The position numbers were made by a program, and so were the translations under genes. A DNA stretch of 13,736 nt from Bacteroidota bacterium (lineage in GTDB: Bacteria; Bacteroidota; Bacteroidia; Flavobacteriales; Flavobacteriaceae), in the NCBI GenBank assembly GCA_004356305.1, contig SMXJ01000081.1, positions 1 through 13,736 of the forward strand. The letters run 5' to 3'. The notes beneath the pieces were generated by a model, which saw only the letters and a program-made list of their open reading frames with translations, made no database searches and was not told the DNA's origin. Positions 5,390 through 13,020 of this stretch are shown in pieces (within the stretch, counting starts at the first letter, position 1; each line of letters opens with the position of its first letter).

Positions 5390-7588
5390 ATGCCGAAAAG
5401 GAAGAAAGACGTCGAAGGATTTACTCAAAATATTTTAGAATTATTCAGAAAGAACCGCTCACAAGGATTTAACTACAAACAGATTTCAGTAAAACTCGGT
5501 GTAAACGATACAAGCAGCCGAAATCATATCATCAAAACTTTAAAGAAATTGCAAAACAAAGGTACTCTTCAAGAAATTGAAAGAGGAAAATATATCCTTG
5601 CTCCTTCGAGGAACTATCATACAGGTATTCTGGATATTACCAGTAGAGGTAAGGGTTATGTGATGGTAGATGGAATGGAAGGTGATATATTTATTAAAAA
5701 CAAACTTTTAAATAAAGGATTAAAAGGTGATGTGGTTGAAGTATATGTTTTTAAACGAAGAAGAAATGGAAAAATTGAAGGAGAGATCACTAAAATATTA
5801 GAACGAAAACGTCAAGAGTTTGTTGGAACGATAACGGTTTCAGAAAGATTTGCGTTTGTGGAATGTACGGGATATAATATGTATACCGATATATTTATAC
5901 CTAAAAGTAAGATCAATACAGCCAAAAACGGAGATAAGGTTTTAGTAAAAATGGAGGGTTGGGAAGAACATAGTGATTCACCGATAGGGAGTGTTATCAA
6001 AGTCTTGGGAAGACCAGGGGAACACGATACAGAAATTCATGCCATTTTAGCGCAATATGGTTTGCCTTATGAATTCCCTGCTAAAGTTGAAGCATATGCG
6101 AATGGAATAGATACTTCTATCCGGGATTCTGAAATAAAAAGGAGGAGAGATATTCGTGAAATACTAACATTCACCATCGATCCTAAAGATGCTAAGGATT
6201 TTGACGACGCTCTGTCTTTTCGGAAATTAAAAAATGGTAATTACGAGATTGGAATTCATATCGCAGATGTATCGCATTATGTTCGTCCGGGAAACGTCCT
6301 TGACGACGAAGCTTATGAAAGAGCAACATCGGTGTATTTAGTGGACAGGGTGGTTCCGATGCTTCCTGAGATACTATCAAACAACGTCTGTTCATTGCGA
6401 CCTCAAGAGGAAAAATACACTTTTTCAGCGGTATTTGAAATAAATAATAATGCGGAAGTTGTCCATACATGGTTTGGAAGAACAGTCATCTATAGTGATG
6501 CCAGGTTCGCATACGAGGAAGCACAATATATCATTGAAAACCCCACCAAAGGCACTCTAGAGATCCCTCCCGAAATATCATTAACTTCGAAGAAATACAC
6601 CGTGAAACAGCCTGTTGTTGAAGCTGTTTTAGAATTGAATAGATTAGCTAAGATACTTCGAAAGAGAAGGATGCATAATGGGGCTATTTCATTCGATAAA
6701 ATTGAGGTGAAATTCAAGCTGGACAAAAACAATGTTCCGGAAGGAGTTTATTTTAAGGAGAGTAAAGACGCTAATAAATTAATTGAGGAGTTTATGCTTC
6801 TTGCTAATAAAAGTGTGGCAGAATTCATCGGGAAACAAAGTAAAAAGAAAATATTTGTATATCGAGTTCATGATGAGCCGGACGACGAAAAGATCGCCGC
6901 ACTGGAAAATATTATAAAGCGGTTTGGGTATAAATTAGATACGCACAACCGGAAATCTACCTCTCAATCTTTAAATAAATTACTTAAAGATGTAAGTGGA
7001 AGAAAAGAACAGAATTTAATCGATACCCTGGCAATTCGAAGCATGAGCAAAGCTGTTTATACAACAAATAATATTGGCCATTATGGATTAGCTTTTGATT
7101 ATTATACCCACTTTACTTCGCCCATTAGACGCTATCCCGATATAATGGTTCATAGATTGTTACAGTATTATTTGGATGGCGGGAAAAGCGTTAAAGAGGC
7201 GGATTATGAAGATAGATCCCAGCATTCGAGCGATATGGAACAATTAGCCTCAAAAGCCGAGAGAGACAGTATAAAGTATATGCAGGTAAAATATATGATG
7301 GACCACCAGGACCAGGATTTTTTAGGAGTGATCTCAGGCGTTACCGAATGGGGGCTTTATGTGGAAATAGTCTCTAATAAATGTGAGGGAATGGTCCGGT
7401 TAGCCGATTTAAAAGACGACCATTATACATTTAATAAAGAGGAATTTGCTGTTATAGGTGACCGCTCAAAAAACATGTATCAGTTAGGCGATGAGGTCTA
7501 TGTAAAAGTGAAGAACGCCGACCTGATCAGGAAACATTTGGACTTCACAATGTTGGGTCATCGAAAGGAAATTCAGGTTGTATCATAA
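5390..7588 (+). CDS. rnr: Ribonuclease R (3'-5' exoribonuclease)
   Basis: A 732-residue processive 3'-5' exoribonuclease of the RNase II/R family, which degrades structured RNA. Domains in order: a lysine-rich N terminus with a helix-turn-helix (about 10-70), two cold-shock OB folds (about 75-135 and 143-205), the RNB catalytic domain (about 250-590) and a C-terminal S1 domain (about 642-725). The catalytic motif reads TIDPKDAKDFDDAL, with Asp264, Asp270, Asp272 and Asp273 in the places of E. coli RNase R Asp272, 278, 280 and 281. HIADVSHYVRPG (290-301) and SPIRRYPDIMVHR near 575-587 are also intact. The N-terminal helix-turn-helix and the length separate it from RNase II. The long lysine-rich C-terminal tail of E. 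coli RNase R is absent. It has its own promoter and is divergent from the DUF2007 gene. Confidence 0.96.
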   Translation: MPKRKKDVEGFTQNILELFRKNRSQGFNYKQISVKLGVNDTSSRNHIIKTLKKLQNKGTLQEIERGKYILAPSRNYHTGILDITSRGKGYVMVDGMEGDIFIKNKLLNKGLKGDVVEVYVFKRRRNGKIEGEITKILERKRQEFVGTITVSERFAFVECTGYNMYTDIFIPKSKINTAKNGDKVLVKMEGWEEHSDSPIGSVIKVLGRPGEHDTEIHAILAQYGLPYEFPAKVEAYANGIDTSIRDSEIKRRRDIREILTFTIDPKDAKDFDDALSFRKLKNGNYEIGIHIADVSHYVRPGNVLDDEAYERATSVYLVDRVVPMLPEILSNNVCSLRPQEEKYTFSAVFEINNNAEVVHTWFGRTVIYSDARFAYEEAQYIIENPTKGTLEIPPEISLTSKKYTVKQPVVEAVLELNRLAKILRKRRMHNGAISFDKIEVKFKLDKNNVPEGVYFKESKDANKLIEEFMLLANKSVAEFIGKQSKKKIFVYRVHDEPDDEKIAALENIIKRFGYKLDTHNRKSTSQSLNKLLKDVSGRKEQNLIDTLAIRSMSKAVYTTNNIGHYGLAFDYYTHFTSPIRRYPDIMVHRLLQYYLDGGKSVKEADYEDRSQHSSDMEQLASKAERDSIKYMQVKYMMDHQDQDFLGVISGVTEWGLYVEIVSNKCEGMVRLADLKDDHYTFNKEEFAVIGDRSKNMYQLGDEVYVKVKNADLIRKHLDFTMLGHRKEIQVVS

Positions 7589-7634
7589 ACACATTTTTAG
7601 TATATTTATTTTAGGGTTTTTAAAATTAATTGAT

Positions 7635-7736
7635 ATGAAATATATACTTATTCTTTGCTTCACCCTGGTTTCCGTCTCTGTTTTTTCACAACGAACTATC
7701 ACAAAAGATACGGATGGAAACGGGCACACGTTTTGA
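7635..7736 (+). pseudogene. 5' fragment of a head-GIN (DUF2807) gene: signal peptide then stop
   Basis: ATG 7635 opens a 33-codon frame that starts with a textbook flavobacterial signal peptide (Lys2, hydrophobic core to residue 16, cleavage at VFS-Q) and continues QRTITKD, the usual start of mature head-GIN proteins. It then reaches TGA at 7734-7736. The rest of the protein continues in the +1 frame from about 7714. The family normally has some 50 further residues between the TITKD strand and the region seen in the second frame. An internal deletion with a junction near 7707-7714, of a length not divisible by three, explains both the shift and the missing part. An assembly error is the main alternative. 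Confidence 0.65.
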
Positions 7737-8172
7737 AGGAGAAGACACAATCATAAACCTTTATTTTTCTTCGGTCGCCGCTATAGATGTTAATGAAGGC
7801 GCTTCCATTATAAGTAAAGAGGTTATAAAACGGGACGAAATAGAGCTTAGAGCACAAGAAGGCGGCAAAATTAAAGTAGGTCTAGATGTCGATAGAGTTA
7901 ATACAAAAGCGGTTAGCGGCGGTATTGTTGAGGTGTTTGGCAAGGCCCACAACCAGAATATAAAATCGAATTCCGGAGGTATTTTTAAAGGCCGTGAACT
8001 GATAACAAGAACAACAGAAGTTGGAATCACTGCTGCCGGCGTTGCCGATATATATGCTAGTGAAAAAGTAAAAATTCGCATAACAGCAGGAGGTGACGTA
8101 AGCGTCTATGGCAACCCCAACGAGATAGACGATAAGAAATTAGCAGGCGGACGCATAAAGATCATGAACTAA
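7714..8172 (+). CDS. Head-GIN / DUF2807 domain protein, C-terminal body without signal peptide
   Basis: A 152-residue frame with the right-handed beta-helix repeats of the head-GIN (DUF2807) family: short strands with recurring G-G/I-x-E-x-x-G turns, such as VSGGIVEVFGKAHNQ, NSGGIFKGREL, AAGVADIYASEKV and AGGDVSVYGNP, ending AGGRIKIMN. Family members are exported envelope proteins of unknown function in Bacteroidota. This frame has no signal peptide; its first residues METGTRFEGEDT look like the middle of the domain, so ATG 7714 is probably an internal methionine and not a genuine start. The matching signal peptide lies just upstream (7635) in another frame. I regard this as the 3' part of a disrupted gene, although automatic annotation would probably call it intact. 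It lies 125 bp after rnr, and the LysE-family gene follows 67 bp later. Confidence 0.7.
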   Translation: METGTRFEGEDTIINLYFSSVAAIDVNEGASIISKEVIKRDEIELRAQEGGKIKVGLDVDRVNTKAVSGGIVEVFGKAHNQNIKSNSGGIFKGRELITRTTEVGITAAGVADIYASEKVKIRITAGGDVSVYGNPNEIDDKKLAGGRIKIMN

Positions 8173-8239
8173 CAACAACCTGTTTATAATGTAAAGCAAA
8201 TGCCTGAGCAAGAGTAAAGTAATTTGTACTTTTACGGTA

Positions 8240-8974
8240 ATGTTTGAGGGTCTACCATATGCTGCTTTTTACGGTTTTCTATTGGCGTTTGCTGTAGGGC
8301 CGGTTTTCTTCACCCTAATTGAGACCAGTATTACCAAAGGTTTTCGGGCCGGTTTATTTTTTGATTTAGGAGCCCTGTTTGCAGATATAATTTTTATTTT
8401 TATCGCTTATTTTAGTACCAGCAAGATTTTAGAGCGAGTAAAGGATGATCCGGGACTTCTTGTTTTTGGCGGGGTTATTTTAATAGCCTACGGAATTATA
8501 TCATATATACGAACGGTAAAATCTTTTATAAAAATTGTTAGGGAGCATTATGCGGTGAACGTCAAAAAGAACTTAACCGGGTTATTTCTGAAGGGTTTTC
8601 TGCTCAATTTTGTTAATTTCGGTGTGTTGGCGGGCTGGATTGGCACCATCATAATGGCGAATGCGCTAACGACTACTAAAAACGGGGTATTCATCTTTCT
8701 GGCTACTGTTCTTATCACTTTCTTTTTAACAGACATAGTGAAAATTACGCTGGCTAAAAAGCTTAAGAACAAAATGACCCCGCGTTTTATCTTTAAAACA
8801 AAGAAATGGGTGAGCTTGTTGATCCTGGGGTTTGGTGTAATTCTTTTGATACAAGGATTTTTCCCCGACCAGGTTCAAAAAGGGCTCGAAAAGATCCCAA
8901 AAACGAATTTACCAATGGACAACCAGGTTGAACCACAAGGAGAGTCTCTGGAAAGGACAAGTACATTCGAGTAA
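8240..8974 (+). CDS. LysE family transporter
   Basis: A 244-residue membrane protein of the LysE/RhtB exporter superfamily, which exports amino acids or related small molecules from the cytoplasm. The N-terminal signature is GFLLAFAVGPVFFTLIETSITKGFRAGLFFDLGALFAD (12-49): a GP pair (20-21) and glycines spaced as in the LysE consensus. Hydrophobic segments are near 8-30, 36-60, 73-92, 116-140, 148-168 and 188-207, so six are expected. A polar tail of about 35 residues rich in Pro, Glu and Gln follows the last segment. The substrate cannot be inferred. The ATG at 8240 directly precedes the first membrane segment and leaves almost no N-terminal extension. The stop codon touches the base of the tRNA-Cys terminator on the opposite strand. 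Confidence 0.88.
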   Translation: MFEGLPYAAFYGFLLAFAVGPVFFTLIETSITKGFRAGLFFDLGALFADIIFIFIAYFSTSKILERVKDDPGLLVFGGVILIAYGIISYIRTVKSFIKIVREHYAVNVKKNLTGLFLKGFLLNFVNFGVLAGWIGTIIMANALTTTKNGVFIFLATVLITFFLTDIVKITLAKKLKNKMTPRFIFKTKKWVSLLILGFGVILLIQGFFPDQVQKGLEKIPKTNLPMDNQVEPQGESLERTSTFE

Positions 8975-9001
8975 AAATCCCCAACCGAAATAGAAGGGGA
9001 T
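8973..9001 (-). terminator. Rho-independent terminator of tRNA-Cys
   Basis: On the minus strand ATCCCC (9001-8996) pairs with GGGGAT (8982-8977) around a 13-base loop and is followed by a T run (8977-8973). It stands just 3' of the tRNA-Cys gene. It overlaps the TAA of the convergent LysE-family gene by two bases. The stem is only 6 bp, so strength is uncertain. Confidence 0.6.
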
Positions 9002-9007
9002 CTATTG

Positions 9008-9078
9008 AGGCGTCTAGCGGATTCGAACCGCTGTGGGAGCTTTTGCAGAGCCCTGCCTAGCCACTCGGCCAAGACGCC
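9008..9078 (-). tRNA. tRNA-Cys (anticodon GCA)
   Basis: The reverse complement folds into a full cloverleaf. The acceptor stem pairs GGCGTCT with AGACGCC. The anticodon arm is GGGCT-CTGCAAA-AGCTC with GCA at positions 34-36. The T arm is AGCGG-TTCGAAT-CCGCT. The discriminator base is U (position 9008), the known identity element of tRNA-Cys. The 3' CCA is not encoded (the next bases read CAA) and must be added after transcription. The gene is single, with its own -7 element upstream and a terminator downstream. Confidence 0.96.
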
Positions 9079-9089
9079 ATAAGAGAGGG

Positions 9090-9097
9090 CAAATATA
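9090..9097 (-). promoter_or_regulatory. -7 element of tRNA-Cys
   Basis: The minus strand reads TATATTTG, an exact TAnnTTTG match, 11 bp upstream of the mature tRNA 5' end. Transcription would then start a few bases before the tRNA, leaving a very short leader for RNase P. No clear TTG was found at the -33 distance. Confidence 0.55.
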
Positions 9098-9131
9098 AAA
9101 AGATTAAGCGTATTTAGTCTAATAATTAAAA

Positions 9132-9488
9132 TTACCTTTTCGATTCCATTTTCACACTCACCTCTTCAACATCACCACCGATGGGCGGGTTCAATTTTGA
9201 TATCGTAACCTCGACTCTATCCGCAAGCGAAATTTCTTTAAAAATTCTATTTATAATTCGCTGCCCAACATGTTCCAGGAGTTTTGATCGAACCGACATC
9301 TCGTTTTTAACGATTTGCTGAAGCTGCACATAATCTATCGTGTCCCTTAAACTATCCGTAGCAGCAGCTTTACTTAGATCAGCGATCACCTTCAGATTTA
9401 CAAGGTAATCACTTCCTATTTTTTCTTCTTCGATCAGGCAACCATGATTCGTAAATATTCGAATGTTTTTAAGGCGGACCGTACTCAT
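9132..9488 (-). CDS. folB: Dihydroneopterin aldolase
   Basis: A 118-residue FolB, which splits 7,8-dihydroneopterin into 6-hydroxymethyl-dihydropterin and glycolaldehyde in folate synthesis; the family forms octamers in the cytosol. Aligning by eye with the S. aureus enzyme, the conserved residues are all present: Glu21 four before Gly25 (NHGCLIEEEKIG), Tyr53 in TIDYVQL, Glu72 in LLEHVGQRI, and Lys98 in ISKLNPPIGG. The length is normal (about 120). The ATG at 9488 begins MSTVRLKNIRIFTNHG, which matches the family start. The gene is divergent from glnS with 66 bp between starts, and both have -7 elements in the gap. Other folate genes are not in the window. Confidence 0.95.
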   Translation of the reverse strand: MSTVRLKNIRIFTNHGCLIEEEKIGSDYLVNLKVIADLSKAAATDSLRDTIDYVQLQQIVKNEMSVRSKLLEHVGQRIINRIFKEISLADRVEVTISKLNPPIGGDVEEVSVKMESKR

Positions 9489-9502
9489 TTAATTTCTTTT
9501 TA

Positions 9503-9510
9503 CAAAGATA
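9503..9510 (-). promoter_or_regulatory. -7 element of folB
   Basis: The minus strand reads TATCTTTG, an exact TAnnTTTG match, 14 bp upstream of the folB ATG, so the leader would be only a few bases long. It has the same sequence as the rpiB -7 element. No TTG was found at the -33 distance. Confidence 0.55.
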
Positions 9511-9529
9511 CTTTTTTCTGTTATTTATG

Positions 9530-9537
9530 TACCTTTG
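9530..9537 (+). promoter_or_regulatory. -7 element of glnS
   Basis: TACCTTTG matches TAnnTTTG exactly and lies 17 bp before the glnS ATG. It is 19 bp from the oppositely oriented folB -7 element, so the two polymerase sites would overlap. No clear -33 TTG was seen. Confidence 0.55.
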
Positions 9538-9554
9538 TGCCTTGAATTTTAGCA

Positions 9555-11228
9555 ATGTCAGAACCAAAAGATTCTCTCAATTTCATCGAACATATCATAG
9601 AAGACGACCTTAGTGAAGACTATTCTAAAAAAAGCCTGCGCTTTCGTTTTCCTCCCGAACCGAACGGATATTTACATATAGGGCACGCTTCAGCCATCAA
9701 CCTTAATTTTGGTTTGGGGTTGAAATACGATGCTCCTGTGAACCTTAGGTTTGACGATACCAATCCTACAAAGGAGGAACAGGAGTTTGTGGACGCGATC
9801 AAAAAGGATATTACATGGCTTGGTTATGAATGGGACACAGAGTGTTATGCTTCCGATTATTTTCAGCAGTTATATGATTGGGCATTAGCACTTGTAAAAA
9901 ATGGAAAGGCTTATGTAGACTCTCAAACTTCAGAAGAAATTGCGAAACAAAAGGGAACTCCAAATGTTCATGGGACTGAAAGCCCTTTCAGAAACAGAAC
10001 GGTTGAGGAAAATTTAGATCTGTTCGATAAGATGAAAAATGGCGATGCGGGAGAAGGGTCCTATGTGCTTAGAGCAAAGATTAATATGGCTTCGCCTAAT
10101 ATGTTGATGCGGGACCCGGTGATGTATCGGGTACTTCACAAACACCATCATCGCACCGGAACCGATTGGAAGATCTTCCCGATGTATGATTGGACCCATG
10201 GTGAAAGCGATTATATTGAGCAGGTGTCACACTCATTCTGTACTCTCGAATTTCTCCCCCACAGGGAGTTGTACGATTGGTTTTTGGACCAGGTGCACAC
10301 CGAAGATAAATTACGCCCAAAACAGCGGGAATTTGCAAGAAGAAACCTAAGTCATACAGTGGTAAGCAAACGAAAGCTGGCCCGGTTGGTGGAGGATGGA
10401 GTGGTAAACGGCTGGGATGATCCCAGAATGCCTACAATTTCAGGCTTGCGAAGAAGAGGATACACTCCGGTTTCTATCAGGAATTTTGCGGAAAGCATAG
10501 GGGTTGGGAAACGTGAGAACCTGATCGACGTGTCCCATCTGGAATATAATGTCCGCGAAGACTTAAACAAAAAAGCGCCTCGTGTGATGGTGGTATTAAA
10601 ACCTATAAAATTGGTGATCACTAATTATCCGGAGGGTGAGACCGAATGGCTCACAACAGAGAATAACCCTGAAGATGAGGCTGCAGGTTCCAGAGAAGTA
10701 CCATTTTCCAGAGAGCTCTATATAGAACAGGATGATTTTAAGGAAGAGGCAAACCGGAAGTTTTTTCGCCTCACCCTGGGAAAAGAAGTGCGTCTTAAAA
10801 GTGCCTATATCATCAAGGGGGAAAGTGTTGTGAAGGATGATGAAGGAAACATCACGGAGATACGTTGCAGCTATGATCCCAATAGTAAGAGCGGCAGTGG
10901 AAATGAAGCTTCCATGAGAAAAGTGAAAGGAACACTGCATTGGGTTTCGATCAAAGAATCACTTCCCGTCGAAGTGCGCCTATATGATAGATTGTTTACG
11001 GATGCGTCGCCGGACACGCACAAAGACAAAGATTTTATGGAATTTGTAAACCCAAATTCTTTGGAAGTGGTAACCGCATATGCCGAACCAGGTATAAAAG
11101 AAGTGAGTAAAGGAGATCATTTTCAGTTTCAACGATTAGGATATTTTGTAGTAGACCCGGATAGCACTTCGAACAATATTGTGTTTAATAGAACGGTTCC
11201 CCTAAGAAATTCCTGGACAAAGATTTAA
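9555..11228 (+). CDS. glnS: Glutaminyl-tRNA synthetase
   Basis: A 557-residue class I aminoacyl-tRNA synthetase that charges tRNA-Gln with glutamine in the cytosol. The Rossmann core has PPEPNGYLHIGHA (33-45) with the HIGH motif at 41-44, FDDTNP (66-71), and the second signature VSKRK at 270-274, in the form typical of GlnRS (VMSKR in E. coli) and unlike the KLSKR of GluRS. YDWTHGESDYIE (211-222) and LEFLPHRELYDWF (231-243) are also GlnRS features. The two-barrel anticodon-binding domain spans about 340-557. The length fits the roughly 555 residues of the E. coli enzyme. A short acidic N-terminal extension precedes the core. The presence of GlnRS together with a gltX at the right edge implies direct Gln charging, so the Gat amidotransferase route is probably not needed for Gln. 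Confidence 0.97.
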   Translation: MSEPKDSLNFIEHIIEDDLSEDYSKKSLRFRFPPEPNGYLHIGHASAINLNFGLGLKYDAPVNLRFDDTNPTKEEQEFVDAIKKDITWLGYEWDTECYASDYFQQLYDWALALVKNGKAYVDSQTSEEIAKQKGTPNVHGTESPFRNRTVEENLDLFDKMKNGDAGEGSYVLRAKINMASPNMLMRDPVMYRVLHKHHHRTGTDWKIFPMYDWTHGESDYIEQVSHSFCTLEFLPHRELYDWFLDQVHTEDKLRPKQREFARRNLSHTVVSKRKLARLVEDGVVNGWDDPRMPTISGLRRRGYTPVSIRNFAESIGVGKRENLIDVSHLEYNVREDLNKKAPRVMVVLKPIKLVITNYPEGETEWLTTENNPEDEAAGSREVPFSRELYIEQDDFKEEANRKFFRLTLGKEVRLKSAYIIKGESVVKDDEGNITEIRCSYDPNSKSGSGNEASMRKVKGTLHWVSIKESLPVEVRLYDRLFTDASPDTHKDKDFMEFVNPNSLEVVTAYAEPGIKEVSKGDHFQFQRLGYFVVDPDSTSNNIVFNRTVPLRNSWTKI

Positions 11229-11239
11229 GAATAATATAG

Positions 11240-11272
11240 AAAAAAGGCTTTCAATTATTGAAAGCCTTTTTT
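11240..11272. terminator. Bidirectional rho-independent terminator between glnS and the SPFH gene
   Basis: A perfect inverted repeat of 15 bp with a 3-base loop (TTA at 11255-11257): the stem is a run of six A, GGCTTTCAA, and its complement ending in six T. The A run at one foot and the T run at the other make it work on either strand. It begins 12 bp after the glnS stop and ends one base before the SPFH stop codon. Confidence 0.9.
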
Positions 11273-11273
11273 A

Positions 11274-12260
11274 TTAAAAGACAACATCATCACCTTCTTC
11301 CGGTGGCGGTGGCGGAATTTTTTTCTTTTTATTGGTTATTCCTTTACTGATATTTTGCTTCTTCATCTCTTCCCCTATCTGGTTGCTCGCTACGAAGGAA
11401 GCGATCATATCATTTAGCATATTGCTTCCCGCTTGTGGCGAATTAGGGAGTAAGATCAAGTTGCTGTTGGTTTCTTCCCCAAGGGATTGCAGGGTGTCAT
11501 AGTGCTGTGTTACAACGATCAATGCGGAAGCTTCCTGAGAGTTAATACCCACTTTATTCAACACATCAACAGATTCTTCCAGGCCACGAGCAATCTCACG
11601 ACGTTGGTCGGCGATTCCCTGTCCCTGCAGGCGCTTACTTTCGGCTTCAGCACGGGCCTTTGCAACGATCTTGATACGTTCTGCCTCGGCTTCGTATTCG
11701 GCAGCGACCTTCTCTCTTTCGGCAGCGTTGATGCGGTTCATAGCTGCTTTTACCTGTATATCTGGATCGAGATCGGTTACAAGAGTTTTAACGATGTCAT
11801 AACCATAGTTCACCATAGCTTCGTTCAACTCTTGTTTTACCGCGATGGCGATGTCATCCTTACGTTCAAAAACATAATCCAATTTCATTTTTGGAACCAC
11901 TGCACGAACCACATCAAATACATAGGAGGTAATTTGTTCGTGCGGGTTCTGGAGCTTGTAGAATGCCTCGTAAATTTTCTCCCTAATTACTTGAAATTGT
12001 ACGGATATCTTCAATATAACAAAAACATCGTCTTTTGTTTTGGTTTCCACCATGACATCTAACTGCTGGATTTTCAGGTTGATACGGCCTGAAATCCGAT
12101 CTATAAGAGGAATTTTAAATTGCAGTCCGGAATTTCGAATACTTATAAATCGGCCGAAGCGTTCTATAATCGCTGCGGTTTGTTGTTTCACTATAAAAAC
12201 AAACGCCAGTAGAATAAAAAAGGAAAATATTATTATTGGAATCCATATAAATCCACCCAT
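11274..12260 (-). CDS. SPFH domain (stomatin/prohibitin-like) membrane protein
   Basis: A 328-residue SPFH-family scaffold of the stomatin/HIR type, proteins that oligomerise at membranes and organise microdomains or regulate proteases and channels. One N-terminal membrane segment (about 5-24) is followed by the SPFH domain (about 25-185, including VKQQTAAIIERFGRF, TKDDVFV and QELNEAMVNYGYDI). A long charged coiled coil rich in Glu, Ala, Lys and Arg follows (about 180-230, AEREKVAAEYEAEAERIKIVAKARAEAE), then a region typical of HIR/stomatin homologues (VVTQHYDTLQSL, 249-260). The C-terminal tail is unusual: a Lys cluster (311-314), five prolines (316-320) and an acidic end. No NfeD-like partner gene is adjacent. 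It is divergent from the outer-membrane protein gene. Upstream on the minus strand TAATTTTTG differs from a -7 element by one extra base. Confidence 0.9.
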   Translation of the reverse strand: MGGFIWIPIIIFSFFILLAFVFIVKQQTAAIIERFGRFISIRNSGLQFKIPLIDRISGRINLKIQQLDVMVETKTKDDVFVILKISVQFQVIREKIYEAFYKLQNPHEQITSYVFDVVRAVVPKMKLDYVFERKDDIAIAVKQELNEAMVNYGYDIVKTLVTDLDPDIQVKAAMNRINAAEREKVAAEYEAEAERIKIVAKARAEAESKRLQGQGIADQRREIARGLEESVDVLNKVGINSQEASALIVVTQHYDTLQSLGEETNSNLILLPNSPQAGSNMLNDMIASFVASNQIGEEMKKQNISKGITNKKKKIPPPPPEEGDDVVF

Positions 12261-12286
12261 AGAAATAAATTTAGTTGTTAAGAAGA

Positions 12287-12315
12287 TTGAAGGTACAAAA
12301 ATTAAGCTACTTTTG
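12287..12315 (+). promoter_or_regulatory. Promoter of the outer-membrane protein gene (TTG - 18 bp - TACTTTTG)
   Basis: TTG at 12287-12289 and TACTTTTG at 12308-12315 are separated by 18 bp. Both halves and the spacing fit the Bacteroidota -33/-7 consensus. The -7 element lies 24 bp before the ATG at 12340. This is the most complete promoter in the window. Confidence 0.65.
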
Positions 12316-12339
12316 AGCCTTTAAAAACCAACCTATTGT

Positions 12340-13020
12340 ATGAGTCTAAAGAAGTTATTATTTGTTACCCTCACCATTTTATTTTTTCAAATCATTTCAG
12401 CACAAAAGAACTATCAGGAGTTTAACTATTTGGGTATTTCAGGGGGAATCGGGTTCTTCGATATCGAAACAGACAATTTTTTAACTGAACAAGGCTCAAG
12501 TTATATATTCGCCTTTACCACACGCGGAATGTTTTACAATAATTTCGACCTTATTTACGGGATAAGCTTTGTACAAAACGGAGTTGGAATTTTTGGGAAT
12601 AACCCAGGCGATCCCTCAAATAATTTTCAGTCACAATATGTGAATTATACCATACAAGCAGCCCAAATAACTCTTTTAGCTAGTTACAATATAGTTCGAA
12701 ATCATCTAAGCTTAGAGGCAGGCCCCATTTTAAATGTAAATGGCAGGCTAAAACTAGACAGCAATAATTTTAAAGACTTTATACTTGAAGGATATGAAAC
12801 ACTAAAGGCTGAAGATATTCAAAACGTATCCAAAGTTCATTTTTTCTTAGCCGGAGGGATCACGGCGGGAATTGAGAATTTCCGGTTGGGGGCTCAATAT
12901 CAATATGGGGTGACCAATCTTTTCAACCGCCTTAATGATATTGATGAAATAGAAAAGCCGGAAGAGGAGTATGATGGCCACGTCTCGACAGTTCTTTTGA
13001 CAGCAGTGATTTATTTTTAA
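12340..13020 (+). CDS. Outer-membrane beta-barrel protein, PorT-like
   Basis: A 226-residue exported protein with a signal peptide (MSLKKLLF... cut at ISA-Q, residues 1-21) and a mature part made of alternating hydrophobic/polar strands with Gly and aromatic residues: YLGISGGIGFFDIE, YIFAFTTRGMFYNNFDLIYGISFVQNG, NYTIQAAQITLLASYNI, HLSLEAGPILNVNG, VHFFLAGGITAGIENFRLGAQYQYG, and a last strand VSTVLLTAVIYF. The C-terminal Phe is the usual outer-membrane insertion signal. Eight strands are plausible, as in the PorT/OMP_b-brl_2 families. Its function is unknown; the PorT name is a fold-level resemblance, and I see no evidence for a type IX secretion role. The 3' end overlaps the end of gltX by four bases. 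It has its own promoter. Confidence 0.75.
   Translation: MSLKKLLFVTLTILFFQIISAQKNYQEFNYLGISGGIGFFDIETDNFLTEQGSSYIFAFTTRGMFYNNFDLIYGISFVQNGVGIFGNNPGDPSNNFQSQYVNYTIQAAQITLLASYNIVRNHLSLEAGPILNVNGRLKLDSNNFKDFILEGYETLKAEDIQNVSKVHFFLAGGITAGIENFRLGAQYQYGVTNLFNRLNDIDEIEKPEEEYDGHVSTVLLTAVIYF

Noticed and set aside
7728..7740. ACG TTT TGA context that could allow a programmed +1 frameshift, like prfB, joining the two GIN frames
   Set aside because: TTT could slip to TTT in +1 before a slow TGA, and a joined 178-residue protein would result. But the joined product still lacks the expected first half of the GIN domain, and no stimulating element is visible. A deletion that shifts the frame near 7707-7714 explains more.
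8227..8234. TACTTTTA just before the LysE-family gene as a -7 element
   Set aside because: It misses the final G of TAnnTTTG and lies only 5 bp before the ATG, so transcription would begin at or inside the start codon; too weak to list.
8875..9072. Open frames on the - strand across the LysE gene end and the tRNA
   Set aside because: They run through the tRNA-Cys gene and its terminator and have no protein-like features.
11487..12062. A 191-codon open frame on the + strand
   Set aside because: It lies wholly antisense to the well-supported SPFH gene, is rich in Cys, Phe and Leu without domain signs, and is best explained as a shadow of that gene's codon usage.
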